From assembly GCA_016800925.1 (NCBI GenBank), contig JABCPU010000733.1:1-28205 (forward strand): 28,205 nucleotides of DNA, written 5' to 3'. Below are positions 10,451 to 20,800 of this stretch, in pieces. The position numbers and the translations under genes were made by a program. Under the pieces are notes generated by a model that searched no databases, was not told the DNA's origin, and saw only the letters and a list, made by a program, of their open reading frames with translations. This DNA comes from Suillus spraguei (lineage: Eukaryota; Basidiomycota; Agaricomycetes; Boletales; Suillaceae). Position 1 is the stretch's first letter. Each line of letters starts with the position of its first letter.

Positions 10451-11279
10451 CCTCGACAATCTGCCTCACAGTTTCTTCTCCTTCTTCTTCTTCTTTGACT
10501 TCGGTTTGTCGGAGCGGGGTCTTCTTCTTTCTGTCAGGACAGTTATGAATATGGTGTCCTGTTCTTTTGCATCCAAAGCATTGTCCCTTCTTCATGCATT
10601 CGGATCTTTCCATGTCGGAGATGCGATCTACGACCATTGCATTGGAATCACGATTAGGTGTGTAACGTGCATTTCCATAGTTCTTCTTCTTCTGTTGTGG
10701 AGCATGATGTGTCCTCATGGCTTGAAGATGATGATGGGAATTATCAATGGAAACGCATTGCAGCACAACGTCTTGGAATACTTCTGAGACGTCCCCTAGC
10801 GCGAAAAGCTTTGTAAGGATGCCCCAATTCAGACCGTCTTGGAAGAATTGGATCTTTGTTGTGTCATCGGTGATATGAGCCTTGGCTGTGAGTGCCTCAA
10901 AGTCAGCGATGTAGGTATGAAGATCTCCGCTTCCTTGTTTGAGGTCCCTGAGTTTCGTAAGTGCGGTTCCCTTGGTATCCACTGGGTCGAAGGCTTCTTT
11001 GAAGCTTTTCATAAAATCCACCATTGTCCCATAACCAACTTTTTGTCCGGAGGTGTCGGTTGATTGAGCATGGTCAAGGAATTGCTCTTTCCAGGATTTA
11101 GCGTTCTTTTCAGTCATGAAGGATGTTATGAAAATGATCTTCTGCTTGTTGGTAGTGTAAAGCTTTTCGTTGATGTCAAAGCATAGATTGCATGACTGGA
11201 TAAATTTGCGAGAATTGTCACGATCTCCATCAAAACCGGTTGGTTGACCAATTTTGTATTCAAATTCTTTGGTCGTCAT
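10443..11279 (-). CDS. Gag-like capsid/nucleocapsid protein of the retroelement
   Basis: 278 residues, the only uninterrupted gene of the element. The N-terminal two thirds have the helical retrotransposon-gag pattern (AKSWKEQFL, then MVDFMKSFKEAFDP and LRDLKQGSGDLHTYIADFEAL). The C terminus carries a zinc knuckle, C-x2-C-x4-H-x4-C (CFGCKRTGHHIHNC), among Lys/Arg-rich and Glu-rich stretches. It would form the cytoplasmic particle and bind the element's RNA. The ATG at 11279 is about 130 bases after the 5' LTR. The stop TGA overlaps a run of five T, where pol continues in the -1 frame. Confidence 0.92.
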   Translation of the reverse strand: MTTKEFEYKIGQPTGFDGDRDNSRKFIQSCNLCFDINEKLYTTNKQKIIFITSFMTEKNAKSWKEQFLDHAQSTDTSGQKVGYGTMVDFMKSFKEAFDPVDTKGTALTKLRDLKQGSGDLHTYIADFEALTAKAHITDDTTKIQFFQDGLNWGILTKLFALGDVSEVFQDVVLQCVSIDNSHHHLQAMRTHHAPQQKKKNYGNARYTPNRDSNAMVVDRISDMERSECMKKGQCFGCKRTGHHIHNCPDRKKKTPLRQTEVKEEEEGEETVRQIVEDF

Positions 11280-11408
11280 ATTTGGCGATTCGTCTGGTGA
11301 GTTATACTTTCTTGATGTCTACACGCGCTGTCTTGCTGTCCGTTAGGGCTTATCAGGGTTCAGGGTCGAAGACTTGGATAGTCGTCGATCAAGTGGACTT
11401 TAATCTTT
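11280..11408 (-). other. Retroelement leader between 5' LTR and gag
   Basis: Should contain the primer-binding site, but the bases following the LTR on the minus strand (AAAGATTAAAGTCCACTTG) do not start with the TGG of common tRNA-primed sites. The priming mode was not identified. Confidence 0.5.
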
Positions 11409-11882
11409 TGTTACGACTGGGGTGGCGTCACCAGCGACAGTGAAAAGACACAGACGGTCTGCTGGGAAGTTCTACAATGTCCAGAAGAGGACAAGGTGAA
11501 AGTACAAGGAACGCGTTCCGAGTACGATCAAGGGTTCGGCCTCAAAGACAAGTCTAAGAGGTTCTACGAGAATAGAGACTAAGACTAAGGAGTGCTTAGA
11601 CTTAGAGATGATTCAAGACAACTTAGGTTGGAGACCTAAGCGAAGGATGTTCCAGGTAAAACCCAGTAAGATTAAAGTAAAGAATCTACTACAAGTACAA
11701 CGTGCTTAAATAGACCAATATGTGTGCACGAACCAAGAAAGACGTGAGAATGTAAGTGCGTATCCAAATAAGGAAGGCAGCTATAGTACAGATGCGTTGA
11801 GCATATGAGTTGGAGTCACGTGACATGATATACAAGTAAGAAGACAAAGGGAAACTGAATAGGGGCACGTACAACTGTAACA
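11409..11882 (-). repeat. 5' LTR of the Ty3/Gypsy element
   Basis: 474 bases with TGTTAC...GTAACA ends, paired with 4697-5170. It is more CpG-rich than its partner at the sites where they differ. It is followed on the right by a gene fragment cut off exactly at the LTR edge. Confidence 0.95.
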
Positions 11883-12054
11883 GTCGGCAAAGGTACAAAC
11901 GATGTGGGTGCCGAGTGTCAATGCACTCTTGTTGTGATACCTCACTCCCAGCAATGATAGCGGCAGCGAGCACCCTAAGTCTCTCATTGTCATCGAAATG
12001 TTCAGCCTCATCTTTGTCGAGAAGCAGCTGCTGGACTGCAAAGTTATCGTCCAT
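11883..12054 (-). pseudogene. Truncated N-terminal fragment, possibly of a DDE transposase
   Basis: A minus-strand ATG at 12054 opens 57 codons that run straight into the LTR. The product is acidic then basic, with NFAVQQLLLDKDEAEHFDDNE, RLRVLAAAIIAGSEV and RHPHRLYLCR. This resembles the N-terminal region of basidiomycete PIF/Harbinger-like DDE transposases as I remember them, but no catalytic residues are present, so the family call is tentative. The missing remainder is not found left of the other LTR, which argues against a simple retroelement insertion into this gene. Confidence 0.4.
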
Positions 12055-12120
12055 CAAGGACCAGACTAAATTTGATTGAATGAGCGTAGGGGGGATTATT
12101 TCAGTATACATTAACATATC

Positions 12121-12379
12121 AGCGGTATTGGTAATATTTTTGAGACTCCGGTATATTCTATTCTGGATTATTTTGCCTACGGAAAGTCATCCAGTGTTGG
12201 AATATTTAGTGACGAGCTTAACTCGGAAGGAGCCGAAACGGTGGCTTAAACCTTAAATCGTCGGTGGATAAATACAGTAGCTAGTTTTTGTGTACGCTAC
12301 GCGTTTGTTAGCGGGTTCCCTGTACAATCGAGTTAGATCGTACTTCGACGACGTGTCTGAGACTTGCGGATAACTCAAT
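12121..12379. other. Intergenic stretch before permease copy 2
   Basis: No open frame or repeat I can support. It is not shared with the sequence left of copy 1, so the duplication edge is at about 12380. Confidence 0.5.
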
Positions 12380-12606
12380 AGCTAGCTTACTTTGTAAGTA
12401 CTGTGACTAGCTAGCAAAAGCTCTTCGCAACGGTTCCTCGGATTTAGAAATTTTGAAACTGCTAGCTGCCGTAAGTGCTGTAAGTGATTTATCTCACGGC
12501 CAAGTGATTGCGCTATAATGGCATTGGATGATTAGCTAGGTATATCACAGAATACAACCTGCCAAATGGTCCTACCAGTTGCACCCACCGTCAGTAGTGT
12601 AGTTTC

Positions 12607-14777
12607 ATGACCAACATCGACAACGTCCGGGACTCCGAAGTCCTCGCTCAGAGCGAGGACGCGCAAGACGAAGGAAACACTGTACCAGCGCTGGTGGCGG
12701 GAGCACCGATAGAGAAGGCAATGGCAATTCACTTGTATCCGATAAATACTCACGTCATCCGCAGAGCAATCCCTTGGGTTACAAGGTCACACTACTGTCC
12801 TCTGTTACGCTCAATATAGGGCGAATGCTCGGCGCAGGAATATATTCCGTCCCGGGCGTCATACTGAATTCTGTTGGTTCGATTGGCCTGCTCTTCACCT
12901 TCTGGTTACTGTCTCCGCTGTTTGCACTCGGAGGTATCCTGATCTACAGTGAATACGCGAGTATGTTCCCAAAGAGATCCGGGGCAGAAGTTGTGTACTT
13001 GGAGCAAGCATATCCTCATCCACGGTTTTTGGTCCCGGTCATGTTTGCTGTAACTTCGGTCCTTCTGTCGTGCGTGCTACGGTTTGCATGTTGGATGAGA
13101 TATTCATGGAATTGCTTCTACGCTGATCAGTTTTAGCGCAACAAATTCCATCATATTTGCGCAATATGCACTTACAATTTTCGATATCCCCATCACTCCC
13201 ACAACGCAAACTATTGTTGCTGTAACAGCCTGTGCTGTTGCCATGGGTCGTGAGCTTCTTATGTTTCTTGCATTATAGTATAATCTTGAACTCGACCACG
13301 CAGTCGTTGCCTTGTCAACAAAATGGTCTTTAAGAGCCGTGAACTTTCTTACTGGGTTGAAGGTTCTTTCTCTTGTCTTGTGAGCACATCGTTCATCGCC
13401 CGTTATATGCTGATCAATTGTCCTATTAGCTTGGTCTTCACGGGCGCCCTCGTACTTGGTGGTTTCACTCGCATCCGCGATCCATTTGCCAATTTTCGGT
13501 CCCCTTTCAGTGGTAGCACGACCAATCCAAATTCTTTGGCTACTGCCCTAGTCAAGACTAATTATGCGTTCGCTGGTTGGAACAACGCATTTAATGTCAT
13601 CGGGGAAGTGCACACGCGTGATCCTGTCCGCACAGTACGCAAGGCCAGCTTGCTATCACTGTTGTTGATGACAAGTCTTTTTTTCTTTGTCAATGTTGCC
13701 TATGTGGCAGCAGTACCAAAGGACGAAATAAGTAATTCTGGGCAGCTCATCGCAGCTTTATTTTTCCAACATGTATTCGGAGAGGGCTTTGCAGCTAAAA
13801 CACTGCCGGCCATGGTTTCTTTAAGTTGCTTTGGGAATATCGTATGTGATCTTTGTATTTCGTGTGCCCGAGTTACTCAGGAAATACATTTCCAGATTGC
13901 TGTAGTGAGCAATGCATTTGGAAACTGCTCGTCATAACGTGAAAACTCATATTCTGCCAGACTATTGGTCAGACACGCGTATTGCGTGAGATTGCCCGTC
14001 AGGGGCTACTTCCGTATCCAGGATTTTTTGCATCGACCAAGCCATTCGGCACACCATTGGCACCCGTGTGTCTGAAGTGCTTTCTCACAGTCCTCGTCAT
14101 ACTTGTCCTCCCAGCTCGAGATGCATTTAACTTCTTGTTAGACTTGGCTTCTTACCCGAATTTAGTAGGAATTTTGCTTCACCATTGCGTATTATGTGAT
14201 CAACGAGTCGCAGGTGTTCAGCGTTGCAACTGCGATAGGATTATGGCTTGTTCGAAGGCGGCGAACGCTCGCTGGCATTGCACCTTCGAAGTATCGTGCG
14301 AGGAATATTTTCGTTTCCCTTTACGTCCTTAAGGCAGTATTCCTCCTCATAATGCCCTGGTATTGTCCCTCCGAATCAACGCCCTGTAGCAGAACTGATT
14401 TATTTGACAAGGGTACCACCAGAACCTGGTCATAGCGACGTGTCCTTCTGGTACGCAGCGTAAGTCCAGTGTTGTTGCATTTTTGGGCCCACGTCTGATC
14501 ACATCCATTCAGTTACTGTGTGGTGGGACTAGGTGCCCTTGCGGTGTGTACATTACTTACAACGCGACTCGACATGAAAACTGACCTTTTATAGCTGTGC
14601 GGAGTCTATTACTGGCTATGGATTGTTGCCTTGCCACGGCTAGGGGGGTATACCATCGTGGAGGAGGTAGAACAATTGAAGGACGGCGCGTTGGCTACGC
14701 GATTGACGCGCAAATACCACTCTTCGGTTGAAGGTAGTGATAACGGGGAGCAACAACCACTTATTGCCAGTACTTGA
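12607..14777 (+). CDS. LAT-family amino acid permease (MUP1-like), copy 2, likely intact
   Basis: Plasma-membrane amino acid importer of the APC/LAT group. Exons with consistent phases: to 13069, 13131-13249, 13304-13379, 13430-13841, 13896-13904, 13961-14164, 14214-14359, 14412-14459, 14513-14543, 14595-14777. All introns are GT-AG and 44-61 bases. The joined frame runs from SNPLGYKVTLLSSVTLNIG through GAGIYSVPG, many hydrophobic helices, FGNI-IAV-TIGQTR and a C-terminal acidic tail, stopping at TGA 14775-14777. It lacks the extra C that breaks copy 1. The 5' end is unresolved: the ATG at 12607 opens 70 codons in a different frame from the NPLGYKV exon, and no good short intron joins them. 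The true first exon may lie upstream, or the N terminus may be broken in both copies. Methionine or neutral amino acid transport is inferred from the family. Confidence 0.85.
13896..13904 (+). other. 9-base micro-exon of permease copy 2
   Basis: ATTGCTGTA (Ile-Ala-Val) between acceptor TTCCAG and donor GTGAGC. One synonymous difference (GCT for GCC) from copy 1 supports it being coding. Confidence 0.75.
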
Positions 14778-15583
14778 TGGGCTATAATGATTGTAGTAAT
14801 ACTCCTCATAATGTAATGCTAGAACTTGTATCAGTATCGCACAAGTTACAACTGGGTTAGGACCCCGTGCGAACACAACTCCCACGCTTGAGACCATAGC
14901 GTAACGTTATCATAAGTTTGCCTATCAAAAGAGGTTGTTCTGTATGTTGCAAAGGCAGCTCTTGGACAGAACCTGCAACACACTCACCCTGATTTTGTAT
15001 TTTGTTCCCACCTATTCCCTCGAAATAAGATTCACTTTGGGCCCTGGAACGTTACTTCAACGTGTCAACTCCGAGTCGATCTGGCGTTAATTCAAACGGT
15101 TCTGGGAGGACTCAGATCTATTTAGGCTATCTCCTACATCCGATGGGATGAGTTGTAATCGGGAGGGAGTGCTCCGATCTCTTAGTACTACTATGTAGTA
15201 AGTACCTATGGCTCAGGCTGCTGCGACAAAGGCTGACTGATTGTTGCAGTGTTGCTTTATTTAAATGACATTGCGTATCTGCCATGCAAGGTATTGTATT
15301 TCGATCAGTAAACTGTTCTGCTATGTTCGAGTTAAAACTATCATCATGCCAAGAATGAAGTTTCTATCAAAACCACGTTAGCCTGAGAGTCTGTCAGACT
15401 GGTATCCAGGGCTTCGGGGCCTCCAGGCTCCATAACCAAAGAATGGAACGGGAACTTGAACATAAAAAGACTCGAACTGATGATCGCAGTCGATGCCATG
15501 CTCTTATTAGTTCCGAGCACATTCTTAATCTTGCATGATTCTCAGCTAAAAGTTCCACTTCTACTTCCTTCCATCTCCATTGA

Positions 15584-17196
15584 ATGGATTCGAAATACGC
15601 TTCCGACGCTGTCGCAGCCGCTAGGAGTCTGCAAGTCTTTACGGTAATTTTCCTCTAGACAATGCAAACGGCCCCTGACGAAGTTCGTTGCTTCTAGTTC
15701 ATATACAGTAAGTATCACTTCGTCAGCGAGTTGCATTTGCTGAGAAACAATATAGCGTCCATGGCTACATTTTGGGTATGATCGTCCCCATTTTCTCACT
15801 CTAATATTCATCTTGGTCGTTCGGTTCCTATCCAGATATACGACTATACTTGTTCAATCCGTGAGGAGGTGACGCAAATTATTTACAAGATCAACTTCCT
15901 ATCCTCACAATGCACCGTCTCAAGGGAACATTTTTGCTTTTTTCCCGCTGGAACAGGGTGAAAATTCTGTACATTGTGACTCGATATATGCCTTTCCTTC
16001 TGTTTGCTGTGCATTTGTATAGTGCGTTCTCAGACTCAACCTCAGAGTCTAAGATACCATATTGACATACCGCTGTTAGTGAACTTCGTCGAGGATGAGA
16101 CTTCCAATGTACGTTGGCTCCCAATAGATATGAGCCCTGCTGACTTGAAGGTCCATCTAGAGGTGCCAATTTGTCAACAACATTTGCTCATGTGCATCAA
16201 ACTACACGTCGGGATTATCAATCACTGACTTTTCCCCTCTACAGCTTTTAGCCTGATATCTATCGTCTGCTCAGAGTGTAATTGCTTTATTATCTTCATC
16301 ACGTGTACAGAGTCTTGATTCCCCCAGGTTTCTTCATCCTCAGGACTTACGCCCTGTGGAATAACAATAAGGTCGTTTTGGCAGCTATGCTGTCAACTTT
16401 TGCAGTGAGTTATACGTAATATTGTGACTTTCTAATGCAAACACAGCATCAGGCTGTAATTGTAGGATCCATTGCTGCCCTCTTTTCCGCTACTGCAACT
16501 GCGCCATGTATGAATCATCTCCTTTGCCTAGTCTGGGAATTTTGACCCGGTTTTCATTTCATAGTTGAGACCAGCTCAATTCCAGGCATTACAGGCTGTT
16601 ATCAGTCCTCAGGAAGCGCCAGGCTTTTTGTCCCTTTCCTTCTTTTGTTCGGATTAGAATTTAGTGCGTCAAAGAGATTTCATTCAATAAATACCTTTTG
16701 ACTCATGCTTGTTACAGTGCTGATTTCTCTCACGCTCACATGCGCTATACGAAATTGGCGTACAACCGGCAATTGTTTATATGTTGTTGTATTGAAGCAT
16801 AACGTGTTTTATTATACATGTGGTCTGTGTAAGTAAGGACGTGGAGTGGTCAATTCTTGCTCATCTTTCGCACAGTTTTCTCGACCATCAATGTTCTGAC
16901 TTCACTGCAACTCGATGTATGTTATCTACCAGCTGAAAAGCTTCCTTGTAGCTGAGATTTTATGCAGTACGCGTATAGTGGCATGTTCCAAGAGTACGTC
17001 TCTGCAAATATTGCTGGTGAGCAACACTTACTTACAACCCAACCATGTGTCTAGTTTCCAATTTATCATTCATGCCATACTCGCCACTCGAATGCACCTC
17101 CATTTGTGGCATGCCGATCGTGATCGTGATCGTAATACCTTTGATTCAATTTATCTCTCCCAGTTACCAGCGGCACCCCATATTGAACCAGCCTAG
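15584..17196 (+). CDS. DUF6533-domain multi-pass membrane protein, copy A
   Basis: Member of the agaricomycete DUF6533 family, of unknown function, with about seven predicted membrane helices. Fourteen exons join in phase: 15584-15643, 15698-15775, 15836-15868, 15925-16021, 16080-16108, 16161-16207, 16252-16277, 16328-16404, 16447-16507, 16565-16663, 16718-16828, 16876-16916, 16968-16993, 17055-17196. Family landmarks in order: IASMATFW and IYDYTCSIREE, SRWNRVKILYIVTRYMPF, CSECFFILRTYALWNNNK, TSSIPGITGCYQSSGSARL, LKHNVFYYTCGL, and the terminal AILATRMHLHLW. The product is about 310 residues with stop TAG at 17194-17196. Exon 2 is the least certain: it adds a stretch longer than I expect before the YDY motif. 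The ATG at 15584 is followed by an Ala-rich start usual in the family. Other exon joins are strongly supported by conserved residues across every intron. Confidence 0.88.
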
Positions 17197-17811
17197 ATAT
17201 TAGCGTGTGTCCTCTCGCGAAGCGGTCTGGAAAGAAAGGAAGATTGTGATTGACTGCTGGAGTAGGCGATCAGATCGTCACTTGTAATGTTGTGACTGGG
17301 AAATTCATACACGTTCGAAGTGACTCCTGGAGTGCCACAGACAATTCTCGTTGAATGGTCCGTCAGGATTGATGGAGGTCGGGTTTCTATGTGTAAATTC
17401 ACTGTATAATAAGTGTATGAAGTGTGCACCTTACTTACTTTGTTTTGGAAATTGCATGGAAATTTTCGATGAGTCGAGCTCACGAAAATATACGGCACGA
17501 CATGAATGTACGCTAGGTTGGATGAACAGGCTGAATTGTGTACATTTGACCATGTGCAAATGCATCGATGCGAAGTAATAACTTTACTGTGTATGAATCT
17601 CAACGACGTGTCAGTTCGATGCGCAGCGCGTGCTCTCCATATATAACAATTAAATGTACAACTGACGTATTTTGTTGCACTCTGCATACTGCATTGATTT
17701 GTAGGACTGATCTACTAGCAGGCGATGACCCGTACATTGTCCAAAAAAACACTGCTTCAAGTTGTCAGGAGCACGATATATGAGGGAAATATTTTGAATA
17801 CCAACAGTTGT
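17197..17811. other. 3' flank of DUF6533 copy A, no gene seen
   Basis: Homologous to 19910-20620 downstream of copy B. Open frames on both strands (for example minus 17687-17193) are not conserved in frame between the two copies and resemble nothing I know. Confidence 0.5.
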
Positions 17812-18075
17812 ACCCAAGGCTCCAGGCTGTGACTCCATTGCATGCTAATGGAGTGGCGATCCCAAGTGACTACAGTGAGTCTACAGCATCTTTATAGATA
17901 CTGATTCTGATATATGTACATAGAACATTGCTTAAATGTAAAACTGAAAGCAGGAAGGTGTGCTAAATAGATATCAAATTTAGGAATAGACTGAGTTCCG
18001 ATAATCTACATAAATACTATCCACGATACTGAAACACAAGCTTTCAGTATCATTGCTTTTTGACGTAACAGTTAA
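17812..18075. repeat. Tail repeat, copy b
   Basis: Close match to 3306-3580. It contains a perfect 8-base inverted repeat, ACTCCATT (17832-17839) and AATGGAGT (17847-17854), around a 7-base GCATGCT loop. Confidence 0.85.
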
Positions 18076-18717
18076 ACGACAGTCTTGACCAAGTTACAGC
18101 ACTGCAGTTGATAAGCAAATTGCCACGTCTGTAACGGGCTTAAAGTCCGCTCGCTCTATGCGTCGGAGAACCCGTGGAATAATAGCATTACATAACTGTG
18201 GCGCCGGAACGTTACTCCAACTGACCAACTGGGAGTCAAACGGTTCTGGGGCCCTGGGCAGACTCTATTTACGCTATCTCCTGCAAATGATTTGTAGTTG
18301 AGGCCGAGTGCTCCGTCCCTGGTTCCGAAGCTGATTCCTGGTTGAAACAGTCTCTTAGTAAGTACTATATGCTGCAACAACGGCCGACTGATAGTTGCTG
18401 CAGTGTTACCTTTGAACCACATTGGGTGCGATTTCAATCAGCGAAACGTTCTGCTAGGTTTGGGCTGTTAAAACTGTCATCATGCCAAGTGTGAAGTTCC
18501 TATCAAAACCTGTGTTAGCCTGAGAATCGGTCATACTGATATCCAGTACTTCAGGCCCCAATTCACGTAAGTAATAGAACGGGAATTCAAGCATAGCAAG
18601 GACTAGCGAACTGATGATCACAGTTGATGGCATGCTCTCATGCCAGTTCTGGACACACATTCTTAATTCTGCATGATTCTCAGCTAGAATTTCATTTCCT
18701 CTTCCTTCTATCTTCGA

Positions 18718-19909
18718 ATGGATTTGAATTACTCTGCCGCCGATGCTGTTGCAGCCGCTAGGAGTCTCCAAATCTTTACGGTAATTTCCTCTAGAATATG
18801 TCAACAGCCCCTGATGGAAATCTATTGCATCTAGTTCATATACAGTATGTATTATTTCGTCAGCGAATTGCATTTGCTAAGCAACAGTTTAGCGTCGATA
18901 GCGACATTTCAGGTATGATCGCCTCATGTTCTCAATCTGACATTTATTTTGGTCGTTTTGGTTCCTATCCAGATATACAACTATGCCTGCTCAATCTGCG
19001 AGGAGGTGATACAAATCGCTTACAAGATCAAATTTCTATCTCACAATGCACCGTTTCAAGAGAATATTTTTTACTTTGTTCCCGTTGGAACAGGGTGAAA
19101 TTTCTGTACCTTGTGACACGGTATACGCCCTTCCCTCTTTTTGCTGTGCACCTGTGTAGTGCGTCTTTAGTCTTAACGAGTCTTGCGATACCATATTGAC
19201 AGACCGTTGTTCAGTGAACTTCATCCAGACGAGACTTCCAATGTATGTTGGCTCGCAATAGATGAGAACCCTGTTTACTTGAACGCCAATCTAGATATAC
19301 CAACTTGTCAACAAGATTTGCTCAAGTGCATCAAACTACATGTCGGAATTACCAGTCGCTCACCTTTTCGTTCTAGAGTTTTTAGCCTGATATCCATCGT
19401 GTGCTCAGAATGTAATTACTTTATTATCTTTATCGCAAGTACAGAGTCTTGATTCATTTAGATTTCTTCATCCTCAGGACTTGCGCCCTATGGAATGACA
19501 ACAGCTGTCTGCATGTTGTTATATTGAAACATAACGCGTTTTACTATGCATGTGGTCTGTGTAAGTAAGGGCGTGGAGTGGTCGATTCTTGCTTATCTTT
19601 CCCATAGTTTTCTCGACCGTGAGAGTTCTGACATCACTACTACTCGATGTATGTCATCTATTTACTGAAAAACTTGTAGCTGAGATTTTATGCAGTACGC
19701 GTATGGCGGCATGTATCTGCCAAGATTTCCTGGCAAGCAATACTTACAACCTCAACCATACACGTCTAGTTCCGCTTTATCATTCATGCCATACTTGCCA
19801 CTTGAATGCACCTCCATTTGTGGCATGCCGACCGCAATCATGTCGTAATGCCTTGGATTCCGGTTTCTCTTTCCCAATTGGCACCCGCACCCATATTGAA
19901 TCAGCCTAA
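18718..19909 (+). pseudogene. DUF6533-domain protein, copy B, deleted and frameshifted
   Basis: Relic of the gene at 15584-17196. The start (an Ala-rich first exon), the IYNY motif, RWNRVKFLYLVTRY and RTCALWND remain recognisable. Lesions: one extra T in the T run near 19065-19070 relative to copy A, shifting the frame before RWNRV. A deletion of about 400 bases joins the end of the ALWN exon (near 19495) directly to the LYVVVLKHN exon. In the last exon ACT CGA ATG of copy A has become ACT TGA ATG. The splice sites of some surviving introns are still present. No functional product is expected. Confidence 0.88.
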
Positions 19910-20631
19910 CTATTAGCGTATTTATTCCCACGGAGCGGTCTGGAAAGAAGGGAAGATTGCGATTACCTGCCCTAGTGGATTCACCCGGCGAAATCAGATC
20001 GTCACTTGCAATGTTGTAACGGAGAAATTCACGCACGTTGAAAGTGATTCCTGGAGTACCACACGATTCTTGTTGGATCCTGGTCTGTCGGGATTGATGG
20101 AGGTTGGGTTCCCATGTGTAAATTCACTGTAAAATAAGTGTATGTACTACTTATGAGATGCGCTCTTTACTTGGCCTCGGAAGCTGCATGCAAATATGCT
20201 ATGAGCCAAGCTCATGAAAGGTAATTACACGGCACGATATGATGAATGTGCGCTGGGTTGGACGAGCAGGTCGAACCGTGTACAGTTGACCATGTGTAAA
20301 TGCATCGGCGCGAAGGTTAAGTACAGCACGCTGGTGATGCGAGGGAGGTATTGAACTTTGCTTATGTATCATATGAATCTCAACGATCGATGCGCACGTG
20401 CGCACTCCGTACATACCAAATAGCTGATGTATTTTGTTGCACTGCGCGTACTGCATTGATTTGTAGGCCTGATCTATTAGCGGGCGGTCATATGATCCAT
20501 ACATTTTTCACAAACGCTTCTTATCAAGAGCACGATATATAAGGGAAAGCATTTTGAATACCGGCAGTTGTACGTGCTGATCAATCGCTCGTATCATGAA
20601 GGCACCTTAGTAAACATGACTCCCGAGGCTC
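19910..20631. other. 3' flank of DUF6533 copy B, no gene seen
   Basis: Diverged copy of 17197-17811. No conserved open frame or RNA gene was recognised. Confidence 0.5.
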
Positions 20632-20800
20632 CAGTGATGCTCAGGCTGTGGCATTGCATGGTGTAGCGATTGCAAGTAACTACACTGAGTCTACAGTATT
20701 TTTATAGATACCTGACTAATATGAATACATAGGACATTGCCTAAATGTAAAAACTGAAAGCAGGAAGGTGTGCTAAATGATAAATAGATATCGAAAGGGA
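20632..20800. repeat. Tail repeat, copy c (shortened)
   Basis: Matches the first part of copies a and b, including CTGAAAGCAGGAAGGTGTGC, but it lacks the inverted repeat and the last 100 or so bases. Confidence 0.75.

Larger units (their letters stand above)
4697..11882 (-). mobile_element. Ty3/Gypsy chromovirus-type LTR retrotransposon, decayed
   Basis: The full span runs from LTR to LTR and the element is transcribed on the minus strand. In transcription order it holds 5' LTR (11409-11882), leader, gag (11279-10443), protease-RT (10446-8626), partial RNase H, integrase with terminal chromodomain (to 6729), an extra zinc-knuckle coding region (6673-5204), a polypurine tract and 3' LTR (5170-4697). 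The order PR-RT-RH-IN-chromodomain places it in the chromoviruses. It is non-autonomous: pol carries four in-frame TGA codons, one frameshift and an internal RNase H deletion. The expected 5-base target duplication is absent (CACTC on the left, GTCGG on the right), so the two ends may not derive from one simple insertion. Confidence 0.95.
12380..14853 (+). repeat. Segmental duplication, copy 2 (permease block)
   Basis: Partner of 795-3305. Similarity stops after ACAAGTTACAACT at 14853, where this copy continues with sequence leading to the DUF6533 gene. Confidence 0.93.
15040..18140 (+). repeat. Tandem unit 1 (DUF6533 block)
   Basis: Homologous in the same orientation to about 18195-20830. 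The match starts near GGAACGTTACT and includes some 540 bases upstream of the DUF6533 gene, the gene, its 3' flank and the tail repeat, ending in the shared CTGCAGTTGATAAG region. It is clearly more diverged than the permease duplication, so the tandem duplication is older. Confidence 0.85.

Noticed and set aside
15456..15647. Separate small gene upstream of DUF6533 copy A
   Set aside because: The frame overlaps the first exon of the better-supported DUF6533 gene in another phase and is not preserved in the tandem partner.
17193..17687. 164-codon minus-strand frame downstream of DUF6533 copy A
   Set aside because: The homologous stretch after copy B does not keep the frame, and part of it is antisense to the last DUF6533 exon.
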